Source of the DNA: 2-01-FULL-44-17 sp036517175
GTDB taxonomy: Bacteria; Patescibacteriota; Minisyncoccia; 2-02-FULL-40-12; IGHO2-01-FULL-4-A
Reading direction: 5' to 3'
Assembly: GCA_036517175.1 (NCBI GenBank)
Contig: DATDXQ010000001.1
Coordinates: forward strand, 1 to 46,010
Length of the DNA stretch: 46,010 nt
The translations under genes were made by a program, and so were the position numbers. Shown here piece by piece: positions 8,439-17,292 of the stretch. The notes beneath the pieces are model-generated. The model was not told the origin of the DNA, searched no databases, and saw only the letters and a list, made by a program, of their open reading frames with translations. Every line of letters starts with the position of its first letter. Position 1 is the first letter of the stretch.

Positions 8439-9647
8439 TCATCCTGCTCCAACAAGACTGTAAATGGGTAGCAATACAGCCGCAACAAGAAAACCCACTC
8501 CTAAACCAAGTATTAATATAAGGACTGGCTCTATGAGTTGGGAAAGATTTTGTATGTTGTTCTCAGCCTCAGCCTTATAAAAATTAAATATATTTTCTAA
8601 CATGAAGTCCGTACGCCCAGTTTTCTCTCCTATGGCAAGCATTGAAGAAACTAGTGCCGGTATTTCTTTATACTTCTCAAAAACCTCTGATATGGTACCT
8701 CCCCCCTGAACATTTTCTCTAGCCTGAAGTATAATATCTCTGTAAATAAAATTTCCTACCACTTCTGAAGTTATGCTTAAACCCTCCAAAATAGGGATAC
8801 CTGACTTAATTAATGTAGCAAGTGTTTCTGCAAGTCTCGCTATATATAATCCCTGTATGATACTGCCGAATTGAGGCAGATTTATTTTTAAATTATCTAG
8901 CCAATATTTTCCTGCAGGCGTTTTAATATAGTAAAACAAAGAAACACCAGCAAAAACCAGAAGTGCTGCCCACAAGATAACATATTTATTGACCAATTCT
9001 GTAACAAGGATCAACACTTTAGTTGTTGGTGGTATATCCTTAACCCCAGCATCTTCAATAATGGTAAGGAGCTGTGGTAAAACCGTAGTCATCATAATTA
9101 TTGTTACGGTAACCAATGCAAATAACACAAAGCCAGGATATGCAAGCGCACCCTTAATCTTAGAGTTCAAAGAAGAGCTGCGCTCTAAATAATCCGCAAG
9201 ATAAGTAAGTGTGGTCTGTAATTTTCCGGCCACCTCTCCTGCCCTAACCAAACTTATGTAAAACCTACTAAAAATCTTTGGGCTGGCACTCAAAGCGATA
9301 GACAGGGACGCTCCACCCTCAATAGCTGAAGAAATTTCTAAAATCACCTTTTTAAATGATTCTTTTTCAACCTGTCTGTGAATTGCATGAAGTCCCTCAA
9401 CTAATGGCACGTCAGCTTCTATTAATGTGGCTAACTGCCTTGTAAACATGACTACATCTTTCTGAGATGGCCTCCTGAAAGACTGGCCCAAATCTTGAGA
9501 CAAAAAACCCTTTCTGGATTCTTCAAGACTCAAAATAATTAAGCTCCTCTGATGCAACACATTAACCGCCTGATCTTCAGTCGGCGACTCAATCTTACCA
9601 GATTGAATTTGTCCTTCTTGTGTTTTTACTTTATATAGAAATTCCAT
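8439..9647 (-). CDS. pilC: Type IV pilus inner-membrane platform protein
   Basis: The 402-residue protein belongs to the GspF/PilC family. Two T2SSF repeats are visible: residues about 68-190, containing FTRQLATLIEADVPLVEGL and AGEVAGKLQTTL, and about 265-390, containing LAETLATLIKSGIPILEGL and IGEKTGRTDFMLENI. Three membrane helices are seen, two between the repeats and one at the C-terminus. In the assembled machine it couples the PilB and PilT motors to the growing pilus. The stop/start arrangement with pilT (1-bp gap) shows tight coupling. Length and motifs are those of a normal, complete family member. Confidence 0.95.
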   Translation of the reverse strand: MEFLYKVKTQEGQIQSGKIESPTEDQAVNVLHQRSLIILSLEESRKGFLSQDLGQSFRRPSQKDVVMFTRQLATLIEADVPLVEGLHAIHRQVEKESFKKVILEISSAIEGGASLSIALSASPKIFSRFYISLVRAGEVAGKLQTTLTYLADYLERSSSLNSKIKGALAYPGFVLFALVTVTIIMMTTVLPQLLTIIEDAGVKDIPPTTKVLILVTELVNKYVILWAALLVFAGVSLFYYIKTPAGKYWLDNLKINLPQFGSIIQGLYIARLAETLATLIKSGIPILEGLSITSEVVGNFIYRDIILQARENVQGGGTISEVFEKYKEIPALVSSMLAIGEKTGRTDFMLENIFNFYKAEAENNIQNLSQLIEPVLILILGLGVGFLVAAVLLPIYSLVGAG

Positions 9648-9648
9648 G

Positions 9649-10737
9649 TTACCTTACTAGAGTCCTTAGTTCTGCTGGATTCAAAGAGTAAAATTCTGCC
9701 TGCTCAATAGATATCTCTCCACGCCTTACCAAGTCAGCCAAAGAACGATTCATAGATATCATACCAGACTCAGAACCCGTATCTATGGCTAGCCCAAGCT
9801 GTTGAACCCTCTCTTCCCTTATCAAATTACGCACAGCAGCATTGGCTATCATGACCTCGACAGCAGGAATAAGCCCACCCTTTATTCTTGGTATAAGACG
9901 CATTGATATAACACCAGAAATAGTATTAGCAAGCTGAGAAACTATTTGTCGCTGCTGCTCAGCTGGGAAAATATCAATAATACGCTCTATACTCTGGGCT
10001 GCGTTATTGGTGTGTAGCGACGCAAAAACTAAATGACCAGTTTCAGCTGCAGTAACAGCGGTACTTATCGTGTCATAATCTCTCATCTCTCCAACCATAA
10101 TCACATTAACATTCTCCCTAAAAGTTGATCTGAGAGCCTTGTTAAAAGACACGGTGTCAAAATAAACTTCTCTCTGATCTATAATGCTCTTGTCCGGAGT
10201 AAAAACATATTCTATCGGGTCTTCAATTGTAATTATCTTCTCGGCTCTCTCGTGATTTATCAAATCGACTATAGCTGCCATAGTCGTAGACTTACCATGA
10301 CCATTAGGACCTACGACCAGAACAAAACCCTGAGAAAGTTTGCTAAAAATTTTAACTATAGGCGGAAGATTAAGTTCTTCTATGGTTTTTATTTCTGGGG
10401 GTATTAGCCTAAACGCTGCTGCATAACTACCTCTAGTTTGATAAAAATTAGCCCTAAAACGCAGTTTATCATTCAATTCATAAGCAAAGTCTAGTTCCTT
10501 CTCAGAAATAAACTTTTCCTTAGGTCCATCAGTCAAAAGCGACAAAATCAAATCTCTTAAATGCTCTTTACTCAATATTTTGTACTCAGTAAGCGGCACC
10601 AATCTTCCATCAATTCTAATTGTTGGATAGTAACCGGGAGATAAATGCAAATCAGATCCTCCCTTTTGAGCCATTTCGGCGAGAAGTCCATCGATATCTT
10701 TTTTATTTTCGTATTTGTTGGGTGAATTTTGATCCAT
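9649..10737 (-). CDS. pilT: Pilus retraction ATPase PilT
   Basis: A 362-residue hexameric secretion ATPase. The N-terminal PAS-like domain starts with KGGSDLHLSPG. Walker A is VVGPNGHGKSTTMAA, with NGHG in place of the usual TGSG. The Asp box IITIEDPIEYVF, Walker B VIMVGEMRD and His box TGHLVFASLHTN follow. The C-terminal AAVRNLIREERVQQL is the AIRNLIRE-type motif specific for PilT, which separates it from PilB. It powers depolymerisation of the pilus, hence twitching or DNA uptake. It lies between pilB and pilC with gaps of 8 bp and 1 bp. Confidence 0.95.
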   Translation of the reverse strand: MDQNSPNKYENKKDIDGLLAEMAQKGGSDLHLSPGYYPTIRIDGRLVPLTEYKILSKEHLRDLILSLLTDGPKEKFISEKELDFAYELNDKLRFRANFYQTRGSYAAAFRLIPPEIKTIEELNLPPIVKIFSKLSQGFVLVVGPNGHGKSTTMAAIVDLINHERAEKIITIEDPIEYVFTPDKSIIDQREVYFDTVSFNKALRSTFRENVNVIMVGEMRDYDTISTAVTAAETGHLVFASLHTNNAAQSIERIIDIFPAEQQRQIVSQLANTISGVISMRLIPRIKGGLIPAVEVMIANAAVRNLIREERVQQLGLAIDTGSESGMISMNRSLADLVRRGEISIEQAEFYSLNPAELRTLVR

Positions 10738-10745
10738 GTTTGTGA

Positions 10746-12506
10746 TTATTTTTCGGGTTCCCCCGCCTCAACTTCTTGAGCAACCGTCAAAAGTTCCTCC
10801 ATAGAAGTAAGGCCCTTAATAACCTTAATTATACCGTCTTCGAACATTGTTATCATCCCCTGATTTTTAGCTTCCTTGCGCAAATCTTCTTCAGAAATAT
10901 TTGTTAATATTATTTTTTCCAATTCGTCGGTCATAGCCAAAGTTTCAAACACACCAATTCGTCCTTTATAACTCTTTCCATTACATTCTTTACATCCATC
11001 CCCCGCCTTGAATATCTCGAAATTGGATTCGCCAAGGCCTTTCTTAGATTCCTTGGGCATTCTATCGAGGGCTTTTTTAATACTGAATTCCTCTGCCGTA
11101 CTCGCCTTGACTGCCACCTTACAAAACTGACAAAGCTTCCTGGCCAATCTTTGAGCTAACGCCAAATTGAGTGTAGGAGCCAGCAAATATTTTTCTACTC
11201 CCATATCTATAAGCCTCGGTATTACACCTATTGTATCATTTGTATGGAGAGTTGAAAGAACAACGTGACCAGTCAAAGATGCTTGAGTAGCCAAAGAAGC
11301 TGTTTCACCATCTCTAATCTCACCAACCATTATAATGTCTGGGTCTTGTCTTAATATATGACGCAAACCACTCGCGAATGTGTAGCCTATTTCTTCATGG
11401 GTCTGGGACTGGTTTACCCCGTTGACATAATATTCGATAGGGTCTTCTAGGGTAACGATGTTGACCTCGTCACTGTTTACTTCTCTTAAAATTGCAGCCA
11501 AAGTAGTTGATTTTCCGGATCCGGTCGGTCCAGTTATTAAAATCTCTCCAAAAGGTTTTTTAATATTCTCTCTGACCAGATCTAATGACCTACCTTCTAA
11601 TCCAAGGTCGATTAGATTTATGTCTCCAACCATGGGGTCTAGTATTCTCAAAACAACTTTCTCACCGTTCCTGGTAGGAAAAGTAGATACCCTAAAATCA
11701 ACCTTTCTGTCGTTTATTTTAGTAGAAAACCTACCATCCTGAGCTAATCGAATCTCGTCTATTTTAAGATCTGAAAGAATTTTAATCCTGGTTGCGAGGG
11801 CAGACAAAAGACTCGTTGGGAGTGATAATACAGTCTGAAGAACTCCATCGATACGGAACCTTAGCCTTATCCTATCCTCAAAGGGCTCAATATGAATATC
11901 AGAAGCTCTTGTCTCAACAGCATGCTTAACTATGGCAGCAACCACTCTTGTTATCGGAGCTTCGGCAGTTATTTGATCTAGACCAGCTGTCTTGTCACTG
12001 ATTTCTAATTGCTTTCTCTCGTCACCAGGCAGAGACTCCAACACCCTACCAACTTCTGAAGTCAATGTTTTTAAATTTTTACTAACATTTGAGAAATCCT
12101 TATAACTTATGAGATATTTCTCAAGGTTAAGACCACGATCCGAAGCAATGAATTTAACTGCTTCCAATGCTGCGATATCTTCAGGATTTATTATGGCTAC
12201 CTTAAGAACAGAGTTTTCGGTGCTAATCGGCAATATTTTGTATAAACTTATGATATTGTCGGGAATATCTTTGACCAATTCTCTGTCAACTTCAACTACT
12301 GCCAAATCAACAATTGGAAGCTGGTAAATCTCGGCTTTAATTTTCAAAAGCTCAGAATCGCTTATTAAATTTTTAGTTATCAAAACTTCTCCAAATTCCT
12401 TTTGATTTGATGCAGACTCCCTGCTTACTTCATCAGCCGATTCTTGCGTTAAAATCTTGCGCTTTACAAGTTCTTCTATTAATAGTTGGGGTGGTTGATA
12501 GGCCAA
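10746..12506 (-). CDS. pilB: Pilus extension ATPase PilB
   Basis: A 586-residue GspE/PilB ATPase that drives pilin polymerisation. The N-terminal T2SSE-N domain (about residues 1-150) is followed by the ATPase core with Walker A GPTGSGKSTT, Asp box VTLEDPIEYYV, Walker B DIIMVGEIRD and His box TGHVVLSTLHTN. Four cysteines (CQFC and CKECNGK) form the zinc site typical of PilB/GspE. The start is a TTG at 12506 with AGGA about 9 nt upstream. Complete length; it precedes pilT and pilC in the same transcription unit. Confidence 0.95.
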   Translation of the reverse strand: MAYQPPQLLIEELVKRKILTQESADEVSRESASNQKEFGEVLITKNLISDSELLKIKAEIYQLPIVDLAVVEVDRELVKDIPDNIISLYKILPISTENSVLKVAIINPEDIAALEAVKFIASDRGLNLEKYLISYKDFSNVSKNLKTLTSEVGRVLESLPGDERKQLEISDKTAGLDQITAEAPITRVVAAIVKHAVETRASDIHIEPFEDRIRLRFRIDGVLQTVLSLPTSLLSALATRIKILSDLKIDEIRLAQDGRFSTKINDRKVDFRVSTFPTRNGEKVVLRILDPMVGDINLIDLGLEGRSLDLVRENIKKPFGEILITGPTGSGKSTTLAAILREVNSDEVNIVTLEDPIEYYVNGVNQSQTHEEIGYTFASGLRHILRQDPDIIMVGEIRDGETASLATQASLTGHVVLSTLHTNDTIGVIPRLIDMGVEKYLLAPTLNLALAQRLARKLCQFCKVAVKASTAEEFSIKKALDRMPKESKKGLGESNFEIFKAGDGCKECNGKSYKGRIGVFETLAMTDELEKIILTNISEEDLRKEAKNQGMITMFEDGIIKVIKGLTSMEELLTVAQEVEAGEPEK

Positions 12507-12586
12507 TTGGATAGATCCTGGATTTTGGTGCTTAAGTTTTGGCTTAATTTTATTAAAAACCTAAAAACTAATACCCAAGACAGAGT

Positions 12587-12874
12587 TTAGAACGGTGCAA
12601 AAATATCTGGTCTACCACTTACCCCGGCCTGAACCGGTGATTCACCGAAAACACGCAATGACTTAAAGTTTAAATTATCAAAAGGACCGAAATCCAAAGT
12701 AAGAGAGTTAAACTTGGTCAAGTTGTCATCCTCAGGGATAGCCAGTGGGGCCGACTCTAAAATATTCTGAGATGAAAATTGAGAATAGTAAAAATAGCCG
12801 ACTATAAAACCTAGGGCTATTATAGCAAAAAGTATTACCGGACTAGTTGTGCTTTTATTAGAGTTGATATCCAT
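12587..12874 (-). CDS. Small single-helix protein between pilO and pilB
   Basis: The 95-residue protein has one membrane helix (SPVILFAIIALGFIVGYFYY, about 16-35) and a short outside tail ending GESPVQAGVSGRPDIFAPF. The closing pattern (a Pro/Gly-rich stretch ending near N/DxFxPF) resembles the end of PilP-like or other small alignment-complex proteins found at this locus position, but the similarity is weak. It starts about 10 bp after pilO and is surely co-transcribed. It may help connect PilN/PilO to the rest of the machine (inference). Confidence 0.7.
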   Translation of the reverse strand: MDINSNKSTTSPVILFAIIALGFIVGYFYYSQFSSQNILESAPLAIPEDDNLTKFNSLTLDFGPFDNLNFKSLRVFGESPVQAGVSGRPDIFAPF

Positions 12875-12883
12875 TTTTATTTT

Positions 12884-13414
12884 TTATTCATTATAATAAG
12901 CGTGCATTTTAACTGTAAAATTAACGTTGTCAGTCACGCTATTGGCAGCAGTAGATACACCCGCAGATACCTCAAAACCGTCATACAATCGCAAACTTTT
13001 TTCCAATAATTTAAGAAATTCCACAAAAGCAGGATACCTACCCACAACATCAATACTTACTAAGACCTTTTTATAATCAACGTCCTCAAAACCAGAAACA
13101 TCTGATGTCGTCATGGCCAACAACTGAAGCCCAGACTCCTGTGTCATAGATTGAAGACCGGATACAATTTCGTCAATTTGCTTACGTTCGGGCAAAAAAG
13201 TCTTAATTTTTTTAATATCAGCTTGCCTTGAATTAATTTCAGCCTCTAATTCACTAACCCTGCTCACTGCAGCCTTCCTATCGCTTAATACCAGCTGTCT
13301 AACACTTAGAGATTCTTTAAGGTTGTTGGTTGTTTGATATTCAGGCCAAACTAAAACAAAAAATAAAATGGCAGAGATTGAGCAAATTATTGCGGATAGA
13401 GTATTCTTATTCAT
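12884..13414 (-). CDS. pilO: Pilus alignment-complex protein PilO-like
   Basis: A 176-residue bitopic protein: helix at residues about 5-24 (TLSAIICSISAILFFVLVWP), a coiled coil (about 30-75, with SVRQLVLSDRKAAVSRVSEL), then a small ferredoxin-like alpha/beta domain including VSIDVVGRYPAFVEFLKLLE, the most recognisable PilO feature. It forms heterodimers with PilN in the periplasm-side alignment complex. It lies 21 bp after the PilN-like gene. Identification rests on architecture, position and this motif. Confidence 0.85.
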   Translation of the reverse strand: MNKNTLSAIICSISAILFFVLVWPEYQTTNNLKESLSVRQLVLSDRKAAVSRVSELEAEINSRQADIKKIKTFLPERKQIDEIVSGLQSMTQESGLQLLAMTTSDVSGFEDVDYKKVLVSIDVVGRYPAFVEFLKLLEKSLRLYDGFEVSAGVSTAANSVTDNVNFTVKMHAYYNE

Positions 13415-13435
13415 TTAAATTATCTTGGATTAAAA

Positions 13436-13993
13436 CTACTTTCTCATTAAAAATTTATTCGTATCAAACTTAACTTCCATGGTAACTTCCAATCTCCCAG
13501 TAGACTGCAGTTGTATCTTGTTTATTATTACATCCTTAATTGAATCGAGAGAATAAAAAGATGCCACCTGCTTGGCCACCGTAGTATAGCTCGAGGCTGA
13601 AGCCTTTATAACAATCTTGGAACTGCCCATATCGGCATTAATCGATTGAAACTGAAACTCTCCTTGAGTAATGGATTGTATTTTAGTAAAAGCGTCAGAC
13701 CAAAAAACATGAGCAGCTAATATCGGGTTAACCACCTGGAGTTGCGCAACTAAGTTAAGCACTCTTTGCTCAGCTTCTTTGTCTCTAGATCTTTCAACAT
13801 CTAGTATCTCCTGATCAATCACACTTATAGATTGGACTAGGCTGTTTTTACGAAAAACAAGAAAAAAATAGGTAGCAATCACAATGGCAGCTATAACTCC
13901 CGCAACAACAACAAGCCTGTTTTGCCCAGGCATTTTTATTTCTATTTTTTTCCTAGTTTCTGGAAGAAGTTGCAGCCCTCCGGCATCAGCCAA
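13436..13993 (-). CDS. pilN: Pilus alignment-complex protein PilN-like
   Basis: A 185-residue bitopic protein with a short cytoplasmic N-terminus containing LQLLPETRKK (the NLLP-type motif of PilN that contacts PilM), a membrane helix (about 26-45, LVVVAGVIAAIVIATYFFLV), a coiled coil and a ferredoxin-like outside domain. The best start is TTG 13993. The frame stays open upstream to about 14065 with only rare start codons, so a longer N-terminus cannot be excluded. It sits between pilM and pilO as in all PilMNO loci. Confidence 0.85.
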   Translation of the reverse strand: MADAGGLQLLPETRKKIEIKMPGQNRLVVVAGVIAAIVIATYFFLVFRKNSLVQSISVIDQEILDVERSRDKEAEQRVLNLVAQLQVVNPILAAHVFWSDAFTKIQSITQGEFQFQSINADMGSSKIVIKASASSYTTVAKQVASFYSLDSIKDVIINKIQLQSTGRLEVTMEVKFDTNKFLMRK

Positions 13994-14105
13994 TATTTTA
14001 TAACTTTCTTTCCCTTTAAATCCCAGACCTAAAATTCTGAGAATAAGAGCAGAAAGTCGATACTTATATATTCTAACCTAATTATGTACAATTGTTATTA
14101 ACAGC

Positions 14106-15209
14106 CTAAACTTCCCTCATAGCCAAACCGAGTGCTATCGCGAAGGTCGAATTGAGTTCTCCTCTTATTGGATCTAAACCAGGATCCAAAACTATCCTTG
14201 CCAATGGGTTCCCTATCGCCAGTGGTATGCCAAGTCTTGCGCCAAAGTAATCGCCAAAACTGGGCATATTTGCAAGTCCACCGACAAGAAGAACTCTGTT
14301 TATTTTTGTTTTTTTTGATTCCTCATATACATGTATCGTTTTCTTAGTTTCGAACGCCATCATATCCACTAATGATGTCATCGCTTGATGTATCACATTA
14401 TTATTGGCCTGCTTAATTCCAAAGCTTCTTTTGAGCTCTTCGGCTCTTTTTAGGCTTATATTCAAAGATCTTGATATTGATTTGGTTATTTCAAAACCTC
14501 CAACCTCATAATTATGACTAACTCTTTCAACTCCACCATCAACAACCAGTATTGATGTACTACGGCCTCCTATGCTTACTATAGCTATCGGACCTAGATC
14601 ATTACCCACGAGAGCCCTAATAAGCGCTGCATTTTCAAGCTCGAGTGCTCTAAGGTTAACTCCGGCGTTTTTCATTATATCCCTGTAACGCTCTGTTTCT
14701 TGTTTGGGAACAGCAACCAAAAAAACCTCTACAGTCGGCGGTTTAGAAGTTCCGGTTTGGATATTTAAGGGAGAACCCTGGGAGTTGCTGGATACATTTA
14801 TTATAGACCAATCTAAGACAACTTCATCCATCGGTAAGGGTATGTACTTTCTCGCCTCAAAGCTTATGGTCTTGGCCATGTCTTTTTCAGAAATGTATGG
14901 CATGGTAATTATTGTCGCAAAAGTCGAAAAAGAAGGAATTGAAGCCACGGCATCTTTAGCCGTTATCTTGCCTCTTTTTAAAATTTCCCTAATACCCCAG
15001 GCTAAATCTCTATCCGTAAGCTGAGCAACTCTGCTGCTGGGACTGTTTTTATTAACGCTTAAGGCCTCGTCTATTGACTCGAGTTCAAAAAGGCCGTAGT
15101 TTTTTAATTTAAAACGACCACCATCCTTGGACAATTCGGCTATCTTTATTGAAGCTGTGCCTATGTCTATACCAATTCTACTTTTTGAACTGAAATTAAA
15201 AAACCTCAT
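14106..15209 (-). CDS. pilM: Actin-like pilus protein PilM
   Basis: A cytoplasmic FtsA/actin-fold ATP-binding protein. The phosphate-1 motif IGIDIGTASIKIAEL is near the N-terminus and the later glycine motif is LLVGGLANMP. I choose ATG 15209 (MRFFNFSSKSRIGIDIG), which gives the usual PilM N-terminus. A GTG at 15251 is in frame but abuts the divergent ComF gene. TATACT at 15228-15223 would act as the -10 of a nearly leaderless message for the 15209 start. PilM binds PilN at the membrane base. First gene of the pilus cluster. Confidence 0.92.
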   Translation of the reverse strand: MRFFNFSSKSRIGIDIGTASIKIAELSKDGGRFKLKNYGLFELESIDEALSVNKNSPSSRVAQLTDRDLAWGIREILKRGKITAKDAVASIPSFSTFATIITMPYISEKDMAKTISFEARKYIPLPMDEVVLDWSIINVSSNSQGSPLNIQTGTSKPPTVEVFLVAVPKQETERYRDIMKNAGVNLRALELENAALIRALVGNDLGPIAIVSIGGRSTSILVVDGGVERVSHNYEVGGFEITKSISRSLNISLKRAEELKRSFGIKQANNNVIHQAMTSLVDMMAFETKKTIHVYEESKKTKINRVLLVGGLANMPSFGDYFGARLGIPLAIGNPLARIVLDPGLDPIRGELNSTFAIALGLAMREV

Positions 15210-15251
15210 GTATCTTTTAAGTATAACACTAGCTGTATTATTTTTATACAC

Positions 15252-15995
15252 ATGGCTAACCTAAGAGCTAGCATTGCAGACCTGATATTCCCAAGACGCT
15301 GCCTGGGCTGCGACGTTTTGCTAGAGGATACAACACCTTCGAATATCTGTTTTGTTTGTATATCCAAAATACCAGGCCAAGCAGGATTCTCGTGTGCCTT
15401 TTGCTCCTCACCAACAAGAGCAGGCCAGACATGCCCATTCTGCATAAAGGATCGGTATTTGAACCGGCTTTTTGCATTCACCAATTACGAAAACATACTA
15501 GTTAAAAAACTCATAAAGACCATGAAATACCAATTTGTTTATTCATTAGCCAACGTGGTTGGCAATCTCATGAGTCCATACTTCAAAAAAAATATTTTAA
15601 ATACCATAGAACCATCGAATACCATAGTTATTCCGGTTCCACTTCACAAAAAACGACTTAATTGGAGAGGTTTTAATCAGTCCGAGTTAATCGCAAGATC
15701 ATTGAGCGCCAACCTAGGCCTGAATATTAATAGTTCTATTATAAAAAGAACCTCTAACACGAGGCATCAGGCAGACATAAAAAATCGTCTCGAAAGAATT
15801 AATAACATCCAAGGTAGTTTTTGTTCTATAGATAAAAACAAAACCATTCCCAACAATATAACCTCGGAAAAGCAAATCATTCTTATAGATGATGTGTCTA
15901 CTACATCATACACATTAAACGACTGCGCCCGCGCCCTAAAGGGTGCTGGCGCCAAAGAAGTCATAGGTTTTGTTTTTGCCAGAGGCAGACCTTGA
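15252..15995 (+). CDS. comF: ComF-family amidophosphoribosyltransferase-like protein
   Basis: A 247-residue protein with the double zinc-ribbon N-terminus of ComF (CLGC, CFVC, CAFC, CPFC within residues about 17-65) and a C-terminal phosphoribosyltransferase domain whose PRPP-binding motif is IILIDDVSTTSYTLNDCA. ComF proteins are required for uptake of DNA in naturally competent bacteria, with a helper role in bringing single strands in. Its position divergent from pilM, with starts about 40 bp apart, fits a competence pilus. Complete length. Confidence 0.92.
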   Translation: MANLRASIADLIFPRRCLGCDVLLEDTTPSNICFVCISKIPGQAGFSCAFCSSPTRAGQTCPFCIKDRYLNRLFAFTNYENILVKKLIKTMKYQFVYSLANVVGNLMSPYFKKNILNTIEPSNTIVIPVPLHKKRLNWRGFNQSELIARSLSANLGLNINSSIIKRTSNTRHQADIKNRLERINNIQGSFCSIDKNKTIPNNITSEKQIILIDDVSTTSYTLNDCARALKGAGAKEVIGFVFARGRP

Positions 15996-16020
15996 TTTTG
16001 ATTAAAAATTTTGATATAAT
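15992..16020 (+). promoter_or_regulatory. Promoter of the 89-residue protein, overlapping the comF stop
   Basis: TTGATT (15992-15997), a 17-nt spacer and consensus TATAAT (16015-16020). The comF TGA stop lies inside the -35 box. Confidence 0.75.
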
Positions 16021-16050
16021 TTTCTAGGTTCTTTTTATTATGGAGGAGTA

Positions 16051-16320
16051 ATGGCAGAAACACCTCAACCTAAAGCACTCGGAGGAACAAGTGTCACTGC
16101 GTTTAGCCTCAAGGTGCCACGAAGGGAAAGCTGCAGCGCAACACTCGTTTTAATACATTTAAATGATCGGGTAGGCCTTACAGAACAAGACCCGATTCGT
16201 AACGCTGCCAATCTTTGCGATTATCTAGTGTTAGCGATTGATCCACTGGAAATAACTGCCCTGAGAGATCAACTTATCAGCAGATTTCCCACCATATCCA
16301 ACCCACCAAAAACTGAGTAA
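16051..16320 (+). CDS. Small soluble hypothetical protein (89 residues)
   Basis: A strong ribosome site (GGAGG, about 6 nt before ATG), a near-consensus promoter and a terminator surround the gene, so it is real and probably well expressed. The protein has no membrane helix or signal peptide. Its central part (RRESCSATLVLIHLNDRVGL) looks like beta strands, followed by helices (IRNAANLCDYLVLAIDPLEI, TALRDQLISRF). I recognise no family. It stands alone between comF and the convergent parB. Confidence 0.75.
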   Translation: MAETPQPKALGGTSVTAFSLKVPRRESCSATLVLIHLNDRVGLTEQDPIRNAANLCDYLVLAIDPLEITALRDQLISRFPTISNPPKTE

Positions 16321-16334
16321 AGTTATAAAAAATA

Positions 16335-16355
16335 GCGGCAAAAGCCGCCTTTTTT
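16335..16355. terminator. Bidirectional terminator between the small gene and parB
   Basis: GCGGC/GCCGC stem (16335-16339, 16344-16348) with an AAAA loop and a T-run on the plus strand. On the minus strand the stem is followed by TATTTTTT, which would end the parAB message. Confidence 0.8.
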
Positions 16356-17241
16356 AATCCAAGATAGTCTTAGCAATTTTGTTTAGTTCTTCGAGATCAG
16401 TAAACCTTATAATAATATTACCGCCACTAGCACCATGCTTAATGAGCACTGGTGCGCCTAGATTTTTAGAAAGATTGTTTTGAAGCTGATCAAATCGAGG
16501 ACTAGCGGCCGCCACTGAAGCAACGGTCTTATCGCTGCTGACTCTATATTCCTTGGCTGCTCCCTCAAGCGCACGCACCGCGTAATTACCAATAAGAATT
16601 TGTTTATACATCTCACGCTGTTTGGCCTCATCTTTAAATGACAGGAGTGTCCTGGCGTGTGTCCTACTAATCTTTCCTGCACGGAGAGCAAGCTTAATGT
16701 CACCCGGCAAATCGAGCAATCGTAATGAGTTGGCTACCACCTCTCGGCTTTTTCCAACCTTTTCAGCAATTTGTTTTTGTGTCAGCTTGAACTCAGCTGC
16801 CAACCTTGAATACGCTTCTGCCTCTTCAACTGCATTAAGATTCTCCCTCTGCAAGTTTTCCACCAAAGCAACTTCGAGCCTTAGGCGACTCTCATCAAAA
16901 TTATCCTTAACTATCGCAGGAACATGCGGCAACCCGGCAATTTTAGCAGCTCGCCATCTGCGTTCACCGGCAATTATTTCATAACTAAAGTCCAAACCCC
17001 TTTCTGTTTCAATCTCTATCTTAGAAACCAAAATAGGCTGCAAAATACCATATTTTTTAATCGAGGTAGCGAGCTCCTTCAAACCGTTGTGGTCAAAATC
17101 CTTTCTCGGCTGACTGGCATTCGGCCTGATTTTATTTATTTCAATATAAAATACATTGTCCTGTATTTTAGGAGTAACATTATTTTTCTTGATGGGAATC
17201 AGGGATTCAAGTCCCCTACCCAATCCTAGTAGTTTTTTCAC
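16354..17241 (-). CDS. parB: Chromosome partitioning protein ParB
   Basis: A 295-residue ParB/Spo0J-type CTPase clamp. The N-terminal domain contains IRPNASQPRKDF and the CTP-binding GERRWRAAKIAGL. The central helix-turn-helix region is LTQKQIAEKVGKSREVVANS, and a short C-terminal dimerisation region follows. It starts with GTG. The gene is directly downstream of parA (51-bp gap). No parS-like site (TGTTTCACGTGAAACA type) was seen in the window. Complete family length. Confidence 0.95.
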   Translation of the reverse strand: MKKLLGLGRGLESLIPIKKNNVTPKIQDNVFYIEINKIRPNASQPRKDFDHNGLKELATSIKKYGILQPILVSKIEIETERGLDFSYEIIAGERRWRAAKIAGLPHVPAIVKDNFDESRLRLEVALVENLQRENLNAVEEAEAYSRLAAEFKLTQKQIAEKVGKSREVVANSLRLLDLPGDIKLALRAGKISRTHARTLLSFKDEAKQREMYKQILIGNYAVRALEGAAKEYRVSSDKTVASVAAASPRFDQLQNNLSKNLGAPVLIKHGASGGNIIIRFTDLEELNKIAKTILD

Positions 17242-17292
17242 TAATGCACAGCAACTAGTTTGCGACGACTAGATATTTCTAGCAGCCGATTG

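Noticed and set aside
15210..15251. GTG at 15251 as pilM start
   Set aside because: It would add 14 residues not typical of PilM and run up to the first base before comF; ATG 15209 starts MRFFNFSSKSRIGIDIG and has a suitable -10 upstream.
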